Positions 1 through 15,300 are shown, counted from the stretch's first letter. The stretch is DNA of 64,000 nucleotides from Strongyloides papillosus (GCA_005656395.1 SRSI01000010.1:1054001-1118000); one strand, 5' to 3'. Numbers and translations: made by a program. Notes: generated by a model not told the origin, from the sequence alone.

Positions 1-500
1 GCTAATGATCTATTGATCTATAAAACTTTTACAGATCACAGTTTGAAGCATAAATTCTATTTTGACATCTAAACCCTAAACTACGTGTAGGATTTTCCTT
101 TTTAAAAATTCAAAAAACATATTTTTAAAATTAATAATAGTAAAGGTAAAAGCAATTTTAATGTTTGCAATTATAATAAAAAATATAGATTGAATTAACA
201 TAACAAATAATAACTCATGTTCAAAATTTTATACGTAGTTGAATGATCAATGAATCGTTATGTTACATTGTGATATTTTAATGGTTTGACAATTAAGAAA
301 TCTTTACAGTAGTAATGATTAATAAAATTATATTTTTTATCCATTTACATTTTTTAATAAAAACTACCAAATCTTTTAGTTTAATATATACATTTATTAA
401 TTATCAAAATTATTTTTTTAAAATTTAAAAAGAAATCAACCTGTATTATATTCAATACATAATTATTAATAGTAGATAAACGAACATATAAAAGTATAAT
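1..500. other. Left-edge AT-rich sequence, no gene seen
   Basis: This is AT-rich sequence downstream of the stop codon of the RNA-dependent RNA polymerase gene, which reads leftwards. It should contain that gene's 3' untranslated region. I see no reading frame, RNA gene or repeat that I can support. Confidence 0.6.
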
Positions 501-3500
501 TCAAGAATTAATAATAGAAATGTCTAATGCTTTTATATAAAATTTCATTGCAATATAGTGAGCGAGATCAATTTCGTGTGTTATATTCATACTCGTTGGA
601 ATTTCTGGTCTTACAAGACTCTTAAATTTCATTAATGATTCATATGTGCCAATGGGGGTTATAACCCATTCAGATACGTTTTGTATACTTCTGCTTAAAT
701 TTTCATTTTTACGATGGTAAACTTTTAGCAAGCCTGACATGTTTCTGATTTTTTCGAAAATTGTAGAAGCATATACAGAACTCCCATTAGGTAAATATAC
801 AGTTATAGGAGGAAAACTTTGAATTCTGCAATTCACTTCAACATTTTTATTTAATTGAGGCAATGATTCAAAAGTGTGTGAAAATGCTAAATTGTTGATA
901 GTTTCAACAGCAGCTTCATAAATACAAGTCCATTCGAAATTTAACAAAGCAAAATCACAATTCATTCCCATATCCCATCCAAATATATAGTCTCGTATTT
1001 TAAATTGATATGAACTTAGAAGAGAAAGAATATCGAGACAGAGTCTTCCAGTACCACCTTGGATAGAATTAATATCAATTGAGTTATTTAATTCCTCATC
1101 TGTTAACTCTGATAGTTTATCAAGAAAGTTGTATGTCTCAACTGAACTACCATGATAATAACCACAGAGTAATTGAATAAATAAAACAACTAGTAATTTT
1201 TTATTTATTTTCGATACAATATTCCATTTTTTTGCCCATTCCAATAGAAAATATAGTAGTTTTTCCAGATTTTCATATCTTTTAACATATCTATAACACT
1301 CTTTCAACTGAGGGTCAGTCTTTAGAATGAAACAAAATTCTTCAAAATCGGCTTTTTTTTCTGATGAGATGTATAAGTTAATATATGAAGTGAGTGAAGA
1401 ATCAAAATATCCTGGAGTTAAAAATTTTTTTCCTTCAACCTTAATAGAATTCAATGAACCAACTTTTTTTAGAACATCCCAAAATATCCAGGGAAACGAG
1501 TAAACATTAAAGTCACCACGTTTAACAATATTATATGATACATGATAAGCGGCAACCACAAATTTTTTAAAATCTTCTGGATAAATTATTAAAGGACTCT
1601 CTAAAACCATTTGTATACGTTCCTTACTTTCTTCTTGAGGGAGTTCACTGAAAAAACTATTTAAATCTCCAAAAAGTTTGAGTATTTCAACTTTAAAATT
1701 ATAAACAATCATTTTTAATTTTTCTTTAATTACTAAATCCGTGTTATAAAAAGACATATCATCGTCATCACTATCTGTTATCTTATTTCGTACATTCAAT
1801 CGAAAACCGCTGAACAATTCAGCTTCACTGTCAATTCCATAAGTATCTTGAAGACTTGTGATAGCAGCAGCATATCTATAGTAAAATCTCGTTGCTAACA
1901 CTTCTTGTTCCTTCCAATTAGCTATATCATATAATTTATTTTTATTTTGCATGCCACTTCCCAAAGCACTGGAAGATGTGGATAAAAGAGTTTCTAAATT
2001 ACAAAGACGCCTAAACAATTCTCCTACTAAACGGCTAGATTCATAAGAAGGTTTCTTCATCGCACGATATTCAAAAATATCCGCTACAACTCTCGGTGTT
2101 TCTGGTGGAATAGATCTATTCCATCTTGTAGTTAATGGTTTAGGAAATTCTCCAGTTTTTGCAAAATCAAGAGCTTTGTTGTGTTTTATAGCAATTTGAT
2201 AACAAACCTCTGAATCCAATCCTAAAAAATCAGATTGCATTAAGTGGGATGAAGCTAATGTTCCAATACTTTCAGTTTTTAGAAAATCTTTAATAAAAGC
2301 TTTCATTTTTTCATCTAAATCATGTTCATCTTTAACTCCCTTTTGAACAGACTTTACAGATTCTCCAGCATCAAAGTCAAAAGCAGGCATATTATAATCA
2401 ATAAATAAACTTTCATCGAAAAATATTGAATATTCATCACCATCTAAATCACTTCCTGCCATTTCATCAGAATGGGGACGTGGCCCATCACGTGGAAAAA
2501 CAACTACATCAATCAAATCGTGAAGTTCGGGAACATCAACAGCTTCAAAAACTCTTAAATCACCAGATACAACAGTAGGGTTTTTTGTTATCATAACTTT
2601 CCCCTTGTGGATTATTCTTTTTGGATGAATGTCATTTATATTAGTCATGATATTCATATCTTCATTGTATTGAATAAAAACTTGTCCGTATTCAAGTATT
2701 CCTGTTTCATCAATTATACCAAACATTGTCCTTCCCATGTTACAAGGAATTTGGATTTTAAGTTTTTTCAGTACTTTTTGAATTTGATAGAGTGCATATG
2801 AATTAATCATACTTTTAAAAAATGGTTCTAATTGAAATGAAACTACTTTTGGACTATTCAATTGACTAACACCAAAACACTTTAATGGCATAGAAGAAAG
2901 AATTTCAAATGCACCTTTTTCAGTAAGTAAGCATTTCCTAATCAATGAAACATGAACATCAAATAATTCATGAACTCTATTGCATATTCTTTTATTGCAT
3001 TCATACGATTGCATCTTTGAAACTTGATCCATAACATTAAGCAATGGTCGATTTAGAGATAGTAGAGACGGTTGCGATGACTTTACAATTTCAAGGTGCT
3101 TATCTTTGGAGTCACCTTTAAATTTCAATTGAGAAGATCTAAATACACAATCTGTTGGAAATTCATGTTTAAATCGTGAATCATTCTTTCTTCCAAAATC
3201 TATGAGAATAATTTTATCATTTTCAGCTAATTTATTGGCTTTATCCAGAAATGGGCAAACAGAAAGAACCCCTTTATAGCCTCTAAAACGGAATTGATAA
3301 CATGAAGAAACACGGTCAAATAGATTTAGACTCTTCAATATTTTCTCTCCCATATCATATGAAATCATTCCACAACCATCTGAAAAGCATCCAATTTTCT
3401 CATTTTTATTTATCCAGAAAGTAGTCTCATAGTCAGGATTTTTTAACATTCTACTCTCTACAACAACAGCTTTTTCTGCTATTAATGCTTGGGTGAAACA

Positions 3501-5241
3501 TTGACCTATACGTGCCATCATTTTTGGAACTACTTCTTGTTTTATTGATCCAAAATTTTTCCTTAACTCAATAATGTCATGTCTTGTTCCTCTATAGAAA
3601 TAACATCCGCCGTCCCGCATTTGTGAATTAGATGATCCAAGAAAATTGTGTAATTGTCCACCAATATTCATCCCGTTATCAAGACAATCACTAATAACTT
3701 GTTCTAAAATATAATCATTTCTCACTTCTTTTATCGGTCGCTTATTATCATCTCTAAATAAAATTCTTAATGTTTTTTCTCCATTTGGATCAAATTGGCG
3801 CAACATTCTATTATGCATCATTAACTCAGGTGCTCTATAAATCCTCCTTGTTGGGGTAATAATAATCTTTCTTACGTACACATAATGTTCCTTCTTTTCA
3901 TGTTCTTTTACAGCATTTGTTATTTTTAAATTTCTTAATTCATAATTGTAAACCCATTCAAATACCTCAATTATGTCACTAACGACAGTTAATTCATCCA
4001 ATTTATTTAAAAATGCTTCTAAAGAAAGTAAAGTAATCTTCTTATTATCACGATAACATTCAATAATTGCATCTATAAACCTATCTCTCCTTTGGGCAGA
4101 AGATAAAAGTTGGTCTTTAACAACAAATCCACGTGAAAATATAGCATCAATTAGATAAGATAGTGAAAAACTACCCTCATTTTCAATCTTCTTTCTACAT
4201 TCTTCATTATCAAATGGCTTCTCAACATAAGAGTTTCTTTTTAAAGTAGCCCATTTTGTAAATTCAACTTCTTTTGATGTTATAGATCGAAACCTTTCAA
4301 TTAAATTCATTAATTCACCACCTAATAATTTTACTTGAATATAAAAAATTGATGACTCATGTATAGATTCTTTTACATATTCAGCATCTTCATCAACAAA
4401 TGACCGCGTTTGTTTAAAATCATAAATCGGTCTTTCCTTTCCACCAATTTTAGCTATTGTGTATTGGCTAACGTAAATTGATACAGGATTTGCAGTCCAA
4501 AAACTGAGGTTTACAATAAAGGTTCCTTTTTCATTGTCACTTTCTTTTATTTCATTAATAGACAATTTAATAATTTTGTTGTAAAATAAAACAATTCTAG
4601 CCACGCTTCGTTTTTTTTGTTCACATGGACTATCTTGATTGCATCTCGGTATTGCTAAATGAACTTCTAAATATTGTCTATCATGATAGAAATCGGCAAA
4701 AATCGGTGACACATTGCCGCAATATTTTTCGTACAACAATTCATATTCCTTGTTTTCCCTAGTATAAGTATTTGACCATGATTCCTTCACGTAATAGTGG
4801 TCAATAAAAGTATCGGGATAATAGTAATTTCCCCATCCCATTTTATAAACGCGAACAGCTTTGCTTGTCAATCTTTAAAAATTAATAGTAAAAATAGTAA
4901 AAAATGTAGTTAACTTACTCGAAATCCACATGATTCTTTGGAAATCTTCCAATTCCAACAAAAAAATGATGGCCCATTGGTTTCAACATATCTTTGAGTG
5001 CGTTTAAAAAACTTAAGAACTCTTTAGAAGCTAATTCAGATGAAAGTGATAGTAGAACAGACATTTGTGATCCAAGTAAAGGATCTTTTTTAACTACATA
5101 ATCATTCAATCTACATATTTTAAATTTCTCTTTTCCTTCATCAATTAAAGTAAAATCTAGTGTATCTTGAATATCTTTTGCATTAAACTTTTCTTTAAGG
5201 GCAATTTTGAGCTCAATTTTTGTCTCATTTTTATTGTTCAT
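501..5241 (-). CDS. RNA-dependent RNA polymerase, EGO-1/RRF-1 type
   Basis: Cellular RdRP, the family that copies target RNAs into secondary small interfering RNAs in nematode RNA interference. Two exons are supported: 5241-4919 and 4872-501, joined across a 46-bp GT-AG intron (4918-4873) in matching phase, giving about 1564 residues. That is close to C. elegans RRF-1 and EGO-1, which are around 1600. The catalytic motif is present as GSDLDGDEYS, with the three aspartates of DLDGD at residues 916-920. Exon 2 has no ATG near its start, so the first exon is needed. Its ATG lies just after a TTTTCCAG acceptor, which suits trans-splicing. The family call is firm. Whether it is the RRF-1, EGO-1 or RRF-3 orthologue cannot be settled by eye; the length and motif favour RRF-1/EGO-1. 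Confidence 0.93.
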
Positions 5242-7594
5242 TTAAGATCTGGAAAATGATAAATTTAAAAATATAAACGAATTTATACATTCAATCAGGA
5301 GAAATTAATTACATCATTTACTATTCGAATATAAAAAATAAATCACGAATACATATGTTAACAAAGATTTTTAAACAAGTTTTTCGCTTAATATTAAATA
5401 AAAAATCTACCAAATTAATCACATAAGACAAACGTTATGTGTATTGGCAATGTACAAGTTAAACCATTTAAGTATGAAATAAATAAATTCCATCGAGAAA
5501 AAGTTTAAATATTGGATAGATATCTAATTTGAAAGTTTACGAAAAACAAGCTATCTTTATTCTAGAATTTTTTAAAGAAATATGTATGTCGATTAAAAAA
5601 ATTGACTATAAAAATCTACACAACTCAAGATATAAGAAAATGATAGAATTAAAATCACAACAGAACGTATCTTAACCGATAGCCTATGATTTTTTAAGTT
5701 ATAACTAACCAAAATAACCTACTTTTATGCCTCTAAATTTAATAATAATAATTTAAAAAGTTGTTGCAAAGTACAAACTATAAATCTTTGGAATACCGTT
5801 TGTATTAGACATATATTGCTTTACACGTTTAAACAATTAAAGACATTTTTGTAAATTTCACAAAAGGTTTAACTAAAATATACCTGTCAATACTTTATTA
5901 AAGTACAATTAAAAAAAATAATAGATAGGAATAAGAAAATATTTTTGGGAATTAAATTTAACAAAATAGTCAAATGTGCATCTGTTATTCAATAATTCGG
6001 AAATTGAATAGAAAAATACTAGAAGCTCATTTAATAAATCGGTAAAATTACTACATAACAACATTAAGTAAATGGAAACCAAACTAAAACCGAGATAAAA
6101 ACGACAATAAATTAGAGTCTCTTAAAACGACACCAACTAAATAAAACACTTCTCCAGATCTATAACTTTTGCAAGTTTACGGAAGAGTACATTTGAATGT
6201 CGTAAGGCCAAAGGTTAATTTTTTTTCAATACTTTGAGATAGAATACAGTCAAGAGAATCTATATTGTTTAAATGTGTCTTTAATATCTCTTAATAATTT
6301 TGAAAATACAAAATTCACAATTATTCCAAAGGATACCATACTAAAAAATTGTTTAAAAATAATTAAAGGTAAAACTTTTTCTGTTTGGTGGCATAAAACT
6401 TTTTTATCATACTTCCAATTATATTAATACGATAAAATGAAAAAGAAGAGTATACGAGTAAACTTCTTAAAAAGCCTTTTAATTCTAATAAATGTAACAA
6501 TATACAATAAATGAGAAGTTTTTGTGTATTTTGATATCTATATATAAAAATCCAGTCTTGAGTATTTTAATGCTGACTTTTCATAGAAAATCATTTGATT
6601 TTATCTTTCCATAAACATAACAAAATATGCTCGAAGGAGAGAAGTTTTAAAATAAACCAATTTGAAAGAAAACGTTTCTTCGATAATTAAGGATTGTCTA
6701 CTTTATGCATTAACAAATTGTATGGTTTTTTTTTCAATTGAATTATGTATGTAGTTTCCCTGACTTTTTAAATCCTTTTTATACTTTGCTTTTTATAAAT
6801 ATTTGTTAATTTCATTTTTTATAAACTTATTAATCAATCGTACTAACTTTTGAATTTTTTTTATAAAGATATTATTACATAAAGTGAAATGTGAATATTT
6901 CTATTGTATTGTATTTAAACTTTATAAAATACCTTTTTAAAATATTGTTAGTTTTTTTATAACTGGTTTATTAAAAAATAACTAACTCAATTTATGTATA
7001 ATTCTAAAAAATATTGCACAAAATAACTTTGGAAATCAAATAAAATATACGACGATCATTTTCCATCCATTTCATTATAATATAAGAAAAAAAGCTTTTA
7101 ATATAATTTTTAATACAAATTTGACAATAATAATAAAATGTATAAAATGTGATAAATTGTAAAAACTAAGATTGTGTGTGATAGTAAAAAGATTCAAGAC
7201 AAAATTTGTCTCAATTAAGACACTTTATTATATATATATAACAAAGTAACTTGTCGGTATAATTAATAAATATAAAAATATTTTGTAAAATTAGTTTAAC
7301 TAAAAATTATATAAAACTTTAAATATATATACTTAACAAGTTCGGGTGCTAGGTAGTGATTGTCTGTCCAAAATTTTAAAAATGCCTTTGCTACCCGTAA
7401 AACTATAAATTTAGGAAGTAATCTAAAAATTGCCAAGGGATTTTAAATAATTTTTGAATAAAATGAATATAAGTATTAAGATAGATTAATATTCATAATT
7501 ATAAGTTATAATATTGTTATGAAATTCTAAATTAAATGTTATTGATAAAATTATTCGAATATCGTAAACTATTATACCAATCAAAGCGTAAAAA
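5242..7594. other. Intergenic, AT-rich, no gene seen
   Basis: This stretch lies between the 5' end of the RdRP gene and the 3' end of the MATH/BTB-like gene, both on the minus strand. It should hold the RdRP promoter and the other gene's 3' end. Slightly GC-richer patches occur near 6130-6220 and 7335-7410. The second contains a short complementary pair, CGGGT at 7343 and ACCCG at 7393. I see no coding region; the small open frame near 7486-7707 is the antisense of nothing recognisable. Confidence 0.5.
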
Positions 7595-9387
7595 TTATGA
7601 CAATGATGTAGTCGATTCAATTTCTGTAAGTTTGCCGAATTTAAATAGATCATTCTTTTTATGTTCAATTTTTTCTTTAGAAATATTATTTTCTGAGGGT
7701 TTAACATTTTTATTTTTTATTGTATTAAAGGTTATTGAACGCCTACGAAAATCTTGATTATACATAGGAGTATATGATGAACCTTTTGACAAATCTGTTG
7801 ATGAGGTTGAGTCAGATGAGGATGAGTTAAGTATAGAACGAAGTGGTACAGCAGGACAAGATAAAATTGAAGTGGTTGAACCACGTTTATCTCTTGAATT
7901 TTTTAAAGAATTCCTTCTTGATTGTGGATAAGCAAAAGCTAATGGTATTGGTGATGAAGATGGTGTAGAAGGATTTGATTTCATTTTTGGTGACATTGAA
8001 ACTTTCTGAACACTCAATGATAATTTTGTAATTTGTTGCATAACACGTTCTGCTATGAGTTGTGAATTATCTTCTTCCCCAGATGATTCTTCATTATCAC
8101 TTAGGCAATGTATTTGATTGGCAATTTGTTTAAGATCATCTTTAATTTCTAGAAGGTTATCAGAACTATCTTGCAATTCTTTAAATGTTTTTCTTGTTTG
8201 TGATATTACATCAATATACATACCTAATGAAACCATTTTAAGTACTGGCATTTCAAATCTTTCCGAAATTACAAGTAAACGGGTGATTAAATCTAGGTCG
8301 TTTGTTGTATTTAATAAACTATCACAAGCATAACGTTCAAACTCCTTTAGAAATGGTATAAATCGTACGTATTTACAATTATCTAGAAACTCTCCATAAT
8401 CTTCAAAATAAGATAGGTGTGGAAGAATTTTTAATTTAAAATAAGTATGTGCCATAGCACTATTAACTAAATTATCATCAAATTCTCTATCAATGTACAA
8501 TTTTTTCCAAATTTTTTCAAATTCAATACATCCTTTTTTGAAGAGTTCTTTGTGAATTGCTAATGCGTCTATTGTTAAATATGAAATAGGAGAATCTTCA
8601 GTAGATGGTAATAAAGATTGATCATAAACATTTTCTACTACTTTTGTGCAAATATTTTCAAGTTCCTTATCATCATAGCTTAGTTTTGGTAGATATCCTT
8701 GATAAATGAAATAATCTGAACTAATTTCCATTTGTACAGAAAGATGAACATAGTTGCCAACATTAGCACTAATATACTCTGAAAAATCTCTTTGAAATAT
8801 TTTCATATCGGCAGTCCAACCAGAACCTATTATATATTCAGTTTCTTTTATATGAAATTTTGGAAATAGTTTTTCACCGTTTGACTTTTTGACACAGATA
8901 CTAAAAAAAAGTGTTATAAATTTATTGGGAAACATACTTTGCTGAAACTAATTTTATATTTTTTTTTGGACCTGATTTATAATAAAGAAATACATTTACT
9001 TTTTTATCACTAAACCCATCAATTGCATTTGACTCATAAGACCCATAATCACTGTTTTCTGCACAAAAATCTACTTCTTCAAGGATTTTTAAACACCATT
9101 GAAATTGAATAGCATTGTAAGAAATGCAAAAAGGTTTTGAAACATTTAAAATTACTGATTCTGTTGGAGACAATTTCCTATAATATTATTTATGAATTGA
9201 AAAATTACATAAGTTTAAAATAAATTTACCTTCTGGCAATGAGAACAGACCAAGTATGCTCAAAACACAAAGTGTTATTTTGTGATAAATTAATTGAATT
9301 ATTATTAATATTAGTGTTTTTTTCTTCATATATATTAATATTATTTTCTGTCGCAATTTTAGGACAAAAAGTTTGTAAGGCAAACAT
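7595..9387 (-). CDS. MATH/BTB-like protein with Ser-rich tail
   Basis: Three exons join in phase: 9387-9230, 9177-8938 and 8900-7595, with introns of 52 and 37 bp, giving about 567 residues. The first 220 residues show a divergent MATH (TRAF-like) pattern: HTWSV, then FQWCLKI, VNVFLYY and a GSGW stretch. The middle resembles a degenerate BTB domain, with IHKELF and a LLVISERFEMPVLKM segment like the last BTB helices. In nematodes MATH-BTB proteins are usually substrate adaptors of Cullin-3 ubiquitin ligases; that role is inferred here. The C-terminal 200 residues are low-complexity, rich in serine, and include EESSGEED and SSSSDSTSST. Gene structure is well supported, but the domain call is moderate because key BTB residues are weak. 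Confidence 0.6.
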
Positions 9388-12300
9388 GGTGTAATTATAT
9401 ATATAGTTTAGCTTTCACCGGATATCTATTATAAAAACTAAAGTATAGTTATATTAGAAAAATCAAAATAGAAATATATCAGTATACAAACGGTAAATAT
9501 TATAAAGAAAAATTTTTATGAAAATAATATAATTTAACCCTAAATTTAAGTTAAAATTTTACTTAATTTATAATTTAAATATATATTATTTGAGACCGAA
9601 GAAATTTATCAAAAAAAAGAAAAATAAATTTATTTTTTATTTATAAATATTTATATATTACAATTTTATTATCCCCTCAAACACCAAAAACCATAGTGAT
9701 TTGAAAAATAAAAAATATTAACATTTTTAATGTGGTTTCTTGTAGCTATAGTTACAATTCGTTTGTACATATAATTTTTTTTAAAATTGAAAAAAAAAAT
9801 TTAAGATGAATGATTTAAAGGTACACTTTTAGAATCTATTACAATGTAAAGTAAAATCAAAATTTAGTAATGATCGACAAATCTTTAGTTTGTTCTCGTC
9901 AATGTATATGAAAAAATATACAATATTTCCCCATGAAAAATAAAAAATAAAAAAGAAGCTGATATCAGTAGCTTTTCAGTTGATTAACTTATATATAAAA
10001 TGTACAAATAATTTATATATATAATACTTTAAAGACAACTTTTAACGGTTAAAAATCAAACATGCCAAAATGATACCGCCTTTTTTTAGTTTAACTGTTT
10101 CATATTGTTTATGTATGATACTAGTTGAAAATGATAGAAATTAAAGTAAATAAATATATCCATATGAGATTCAGTTGTTTAAGAATTATTTACTAACGTG
10201 AAAAACATATAACGAAAATATAAAACACAAAAAATGATTTTAAAAAAAATCAACACAATCAGTGGTTATATTGATAAAGAATAAATATGTAGCTATATCA
10301 AAAGCTTGATATAAAATAAACATAGTTAATTTTTAAGGGTTTTAAAGAAAACAACGAGCAAGGATCAAGAATTGTAAATTAAGAAAATTAAATAGGAAAA
10401 TGTACCATTATAAAACAACATTAATAAATGTGTATTTTTAGATTAAAACAAAATATTCTATAATTATTTTATATATTTTTACAATTATCTTAATAACAAA
10501 CTATAAACATTGATATAAAAATTGTAAGAAGTAAAAAGTAAGATAAGAACAGTATAGATTTTCATTATCAGTATATTAATTTGAGATAAAAAATGAAAAC
10601 AACACTGATAAATATTTTTTGGTCTTATCAAAGTGATTAAATGATTGGGAAAATTATTGTGCTGTATAATCAAAAAATTTATGAAAAGTAAACAATATGC
10701 GTTTCAATATAAAATATTAGTGATAAATAAAAAAAATGTGCACTTTGGATTTATATTTCTTATCATTAAGATATTATTTACATAATATTTTTAAAATTTT
10801 TAATAGTTCCTGTTAAGGAACGTAATGTTACGTTATAATGATTACTTAATGGCTTTAAAAAGTCTATTTTTTTTTTATTTTTTTTAATTAAGAAAGTGTA
10901 AATTATTAACAATAAGATACTATAATATTGTATGCACAATATGTATCTTTTATAGGTAATTAAAATAAAATTGGATTATTATTGCATTTAACAAATTTAT
11001 TTATGTTTCATCCAAAATCAGACATAAAAGATTAACATTTGTTAATTATAAGAAGAATCGTTAAATGTAGAGTTATATTGTTGCTTTATTATCAACAACA
11101 ATAAAAGAAGATTTTTGTTGTTATTATTAAAGTACCAAATGTGAATGAAAAATTATTTATAATAAGTAAATAAGAAAAGTTTATTAGAATACATGCCTGT
11201 CCCTTTCTACTAATTTTAAATTTTAATCAAAATAATTTACGGGAGGCATCTTTATACTAATTGTAAATTATAAAGAAAATAATTAACATGATATTTAAAA
11301 GTTAATCCTCTTTATCATAAATATTTTTTATATATTTTTAATATTTATGTAAACATTATAACACCATAATAAAGCATATATTGGTATGATAAATGTTTGT
11401 TGTTTACTGTGGTGTTATCAAAAAATTTAAAATAAGTAACTGATATAAAGATAATAATAAATATTGCATTATTTATATTGAAAAGAAAGTTCTCTACCAA
11501 ATACCAAACACCACAAATGACATTTTGGTTTTTGATATATATTTTTAAGTTAAAAACAATTTATTTTGACTTATAAAACACATAAAATAAGATGCAAAAA
11601 ATAATATGTAATGGGGTTTCAAAATTTTAAAGCTAAATAAATTGTTAATACGCTATGATGACGCCAAATCTATCTTAATTATAATATTTTTAAAATATTG
11701 CCTATTCATTTATAAACGTTAATTCATATGTAAAATAAATTACATTAAAATCATTAATTAACTATTTATCTGTTAATAAAACCTCAAAAAGCATTATACA
11801 TAAAAAGGATTTTTTGAATGGCATAAAAATTTATACAATTTAATATCTAGATAAAGCCTATTATTTAATGTTATTTTTTAATCTTCAAACATTAGAAGAA
11901 TATATATATTTATCTAAGAATATATTGTCAAACAATTTTAGTATATATATTCAATAAAAAATACCAAGTATGTATTTTATAAATCGAAAATATTAGTAGC
12001 AACGTATAAATTCGTTATATATTTCTTGAAACAGTATAAGAATTTTGAGGTGGGGTGATAAAATTTGAAATAATTTGAAAAATATTGTTATTTAGTATAT
12101 GAATTAAAATATTTTATTTCACGTTTTTTCTATAAACTTTTATATAAATAATGATCAAATGGAATAGGAATATGTAATTAATAAGATAAGCAAACATATA
12201 TTTTCTAAACCAACAAGTTATGGACTAATAAAGTTATTATCAAAATTCTAAGAATATATTCAAAAATACTGTTGTATAACCACTTCCATGTTAAACAGTA

Positions 12301-15300
12301 ATGTCAATAAAATATGACAAAGTTCATCAGAGATAAGAATATTGAAATATCATTTAAGAAAAAGAATCAGAATAATCTTATGTATATTATAAAGTATCAG
12401 TTTAATAAAAATTAAAATATATAGAAAATAATATAGAATAATAAATTTTTAACAAAGGATATTCATATATATTTAAAGGTTTTAGATAGTATAAAATATT
12501 TTTGTCTGCCTATATATTATTTTCTTCCTAAAGAATATTGTTTCTATCATTCCTTATACTTATTAAGAAAAAAAAGCATAAGACATTTTATTATACTAAC
12601 TGTGGAATTAGTTATATATAATGTTTGATCACTAACTATATCCGTGCCATTGAATAAAAAAAATTACATAATCTGTCATTGGTGTTATTCTCTAATGATT
12701 AAGGGTTTGTTGTTTAAAGTGCAATAATGAAAGAGTGTATGTATTGTTATATGGAGAAAACAAATAACGAGTATAATAATTTAATTATATTTCTTTTTCA
12801 TAAAATTTCTTTTTGGTATAGATATATGCTTTAAAAAATTATGTATTTTCTTATATTTATTTAAATACATATTTTAATAAAATAAATTTTTAATTGTTTA
12901 TAAGTAAAAATTTTTTAAAATAATTAAACATTAATGATTAAAACAGTGAAAGATAAAACCTTATTCAAAATAATTTTTATATTTTATCAAGATGCAATAA
13001 TTATTAATCAAAAAGATTATCTCTATTTAAAAATTAGACAAACAAACATTTTATATCAGAAATAATATTTAGACTACATTTTATTTAAAAACTAATCATT
13101 TCAAAAAAAGCAATATAGCATTATCTTAATGCTGAGAAATATTTAATTTTAAATTATCGTTTTTTGATGGAAACCCTAAACCACAATTATAACTAATAGA
13201 AAATTATAGAATATTATATATGTGCAAGTATTATTTTATATTACTTTAATTGTTTTTCATTAAGTAATATAAACTCATTTTAACTTTAATGATTTTTTTA
13301 TATAAACTCATTAAAATTATGTATAAAGAAACAAATTAATGTTTTAAGATTATTTAACAAATAGGAATTATTAGGCATAAATATATAATTAGATGATTAT
13401 AGTATGATATGCCCTTTATATATCTAAAATCATATGATATATACTTGAGTATTACAACAAATATATAAATTAATTTGTGATTGAAAATTATTTAATAATA
13501 GTTAATCATTATTTTGCCAAAGTAAAATTTAGAAATAAAAACATGTCAATCGTTCTAAATATTTTTGGATGTGATATATGTGAAAATTGATAAGTTATAA
13601 TGAAGATTTAAAAAATTAACAGAAATGCTTTCTGATTTATTAGAAACAAATACCATTAGAAAAGCAAAAATAAGTATGCATATATTAACTGAAAATCGTT
13701 TAAATTAAGAACATTATTGAAAATTAACAAAATGCTAACTTTAGTAATTATTAAGTGCATTTTACTTTAAAATAAAATAAATTTAGAACATAGTAAAAAC
13801 ATTTACAACTTTTTTTCTAGATAGTATGACGTTAAAAATAAATTTAACAATATTTTTGATAAAAAGATTATAAAAATTTAACGTTATTTTATATAAAATA
13901 TAATAACACTACTTTAATAATTACACTTCTAATTAAACGGATTTTATATGTTTTAAAAAAATTATACACAAAGACTAAAAAAATTAATTTATATATTAAA
14001 ATATTAGTCATTTGATTTTTAAAAATAGTAAATAGTTTAAATAATTTGAAGCAATAAAGTAATTGTTTAAATTTTATTATTACTATTAAAAATTATTTAT
14101 GATAAATAGCTCAAATAAGGTAAATATAGCATTAAATAAGAAATAAAAAGCGAGTAGAACAAAATGATGATAATATTTTAATGACATCAATTTTCTAACT
14201 TACACTTTGAAATTATACATATATCCCCTTAAAATTAAATATCTACCGTTTAAAATAAAGAATATGCTAAGAATTAGATCGCCTTCGTCACCATCTTAAC
14301 AAGTAAAATTGTATTTTTCTTAATATATGGGTTAACAAACAAAAAAATAGTTTATTTGAGAGTAGTCTTAAAATTAGATACCAGTAAGAACTCGCCATGT
14401 TGTCTCGATGTCGTTAAAAAATTAATAAAACATTCAGAAATGTAAAATTAAGCATCTCCTATATTTTACATTGTTATAAAACAAATTGATAAAGTATTGA
14501 GTGGATTGTATGAGTTTAAGAAGAAGAAGAAGAAGTTTCGCCTCAAAAATGTTTCATTTCTTTATTTAAATAATAATAAAATCAATTCCTTCTTCGAAAA
14601 ATTTATTATATATTGATAAGTAATAAAGAGGAAATCCTTTATTTATTTATATATATCAATGCTAATTTAACAATAAAGAAAAGGTAAAAATAAAAAATAT
14701 ACATTGCGCAGTTATGTATAATTATAAAATAGAAAAATAGACAAGTCGGCGTCTTACATACTTTAAGTATCATCTCTTAATATAATGCCATTTTTAATAT
14801 TACTTCTACATTGCCAGAATATTCCCGTATTAATTCCAAGACAATATGATATACTTTCTAATTCTTTAATATTTTTAAAAAACATTTCGATATTAAAGGA
14901 ACGAACATTCAACATCAAAAGACTAATATGTTTTTAAATATAAATATGTGTAACTATAACAATTTTAATGTTTAATTTAGGAATAATAGAAGTTAATGTA
15001 AATATTATCATAACATGTATCAATTAAATAATATATATTTTCAATTAATATTACAATAATTATTTTTATTCTAATATAAGTTATTAATCCGGATTTTAAA
15101 GAGGACCATTCAGTTTTAATATAGCTTCCGTTTCAAATTATTGTCATTTAATTAACAAATTCATAAAATTGATTAGATCAAATTAACTAATGCGTCATCA
15201 TGATCTTTTAATAATTAACTGTCAAAGTATATAGAATCGCGTCGTATAATAATAATTTAATAATTATGGATATGACAAGTGTTAGAATTTGAAATACATT

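Noticed and set aside
7486..7757. Open frames on both strands at the 3' end of the MATH/BTB-like gene
   Set aside because: They overlap or shadow the real last exon and have no independent support.
10485..10673. 62-codon minus-strand frame in the gene-free block
   Set aside because: Low-complexity Ile/Leu/Asn-rich translation with no domain and no splice context; expected by chance over 10 kb.
14519..14533. AAG repeat run
   Set aside because: Only about five units; an ordinary short microsatellite in AT-rich DNA.
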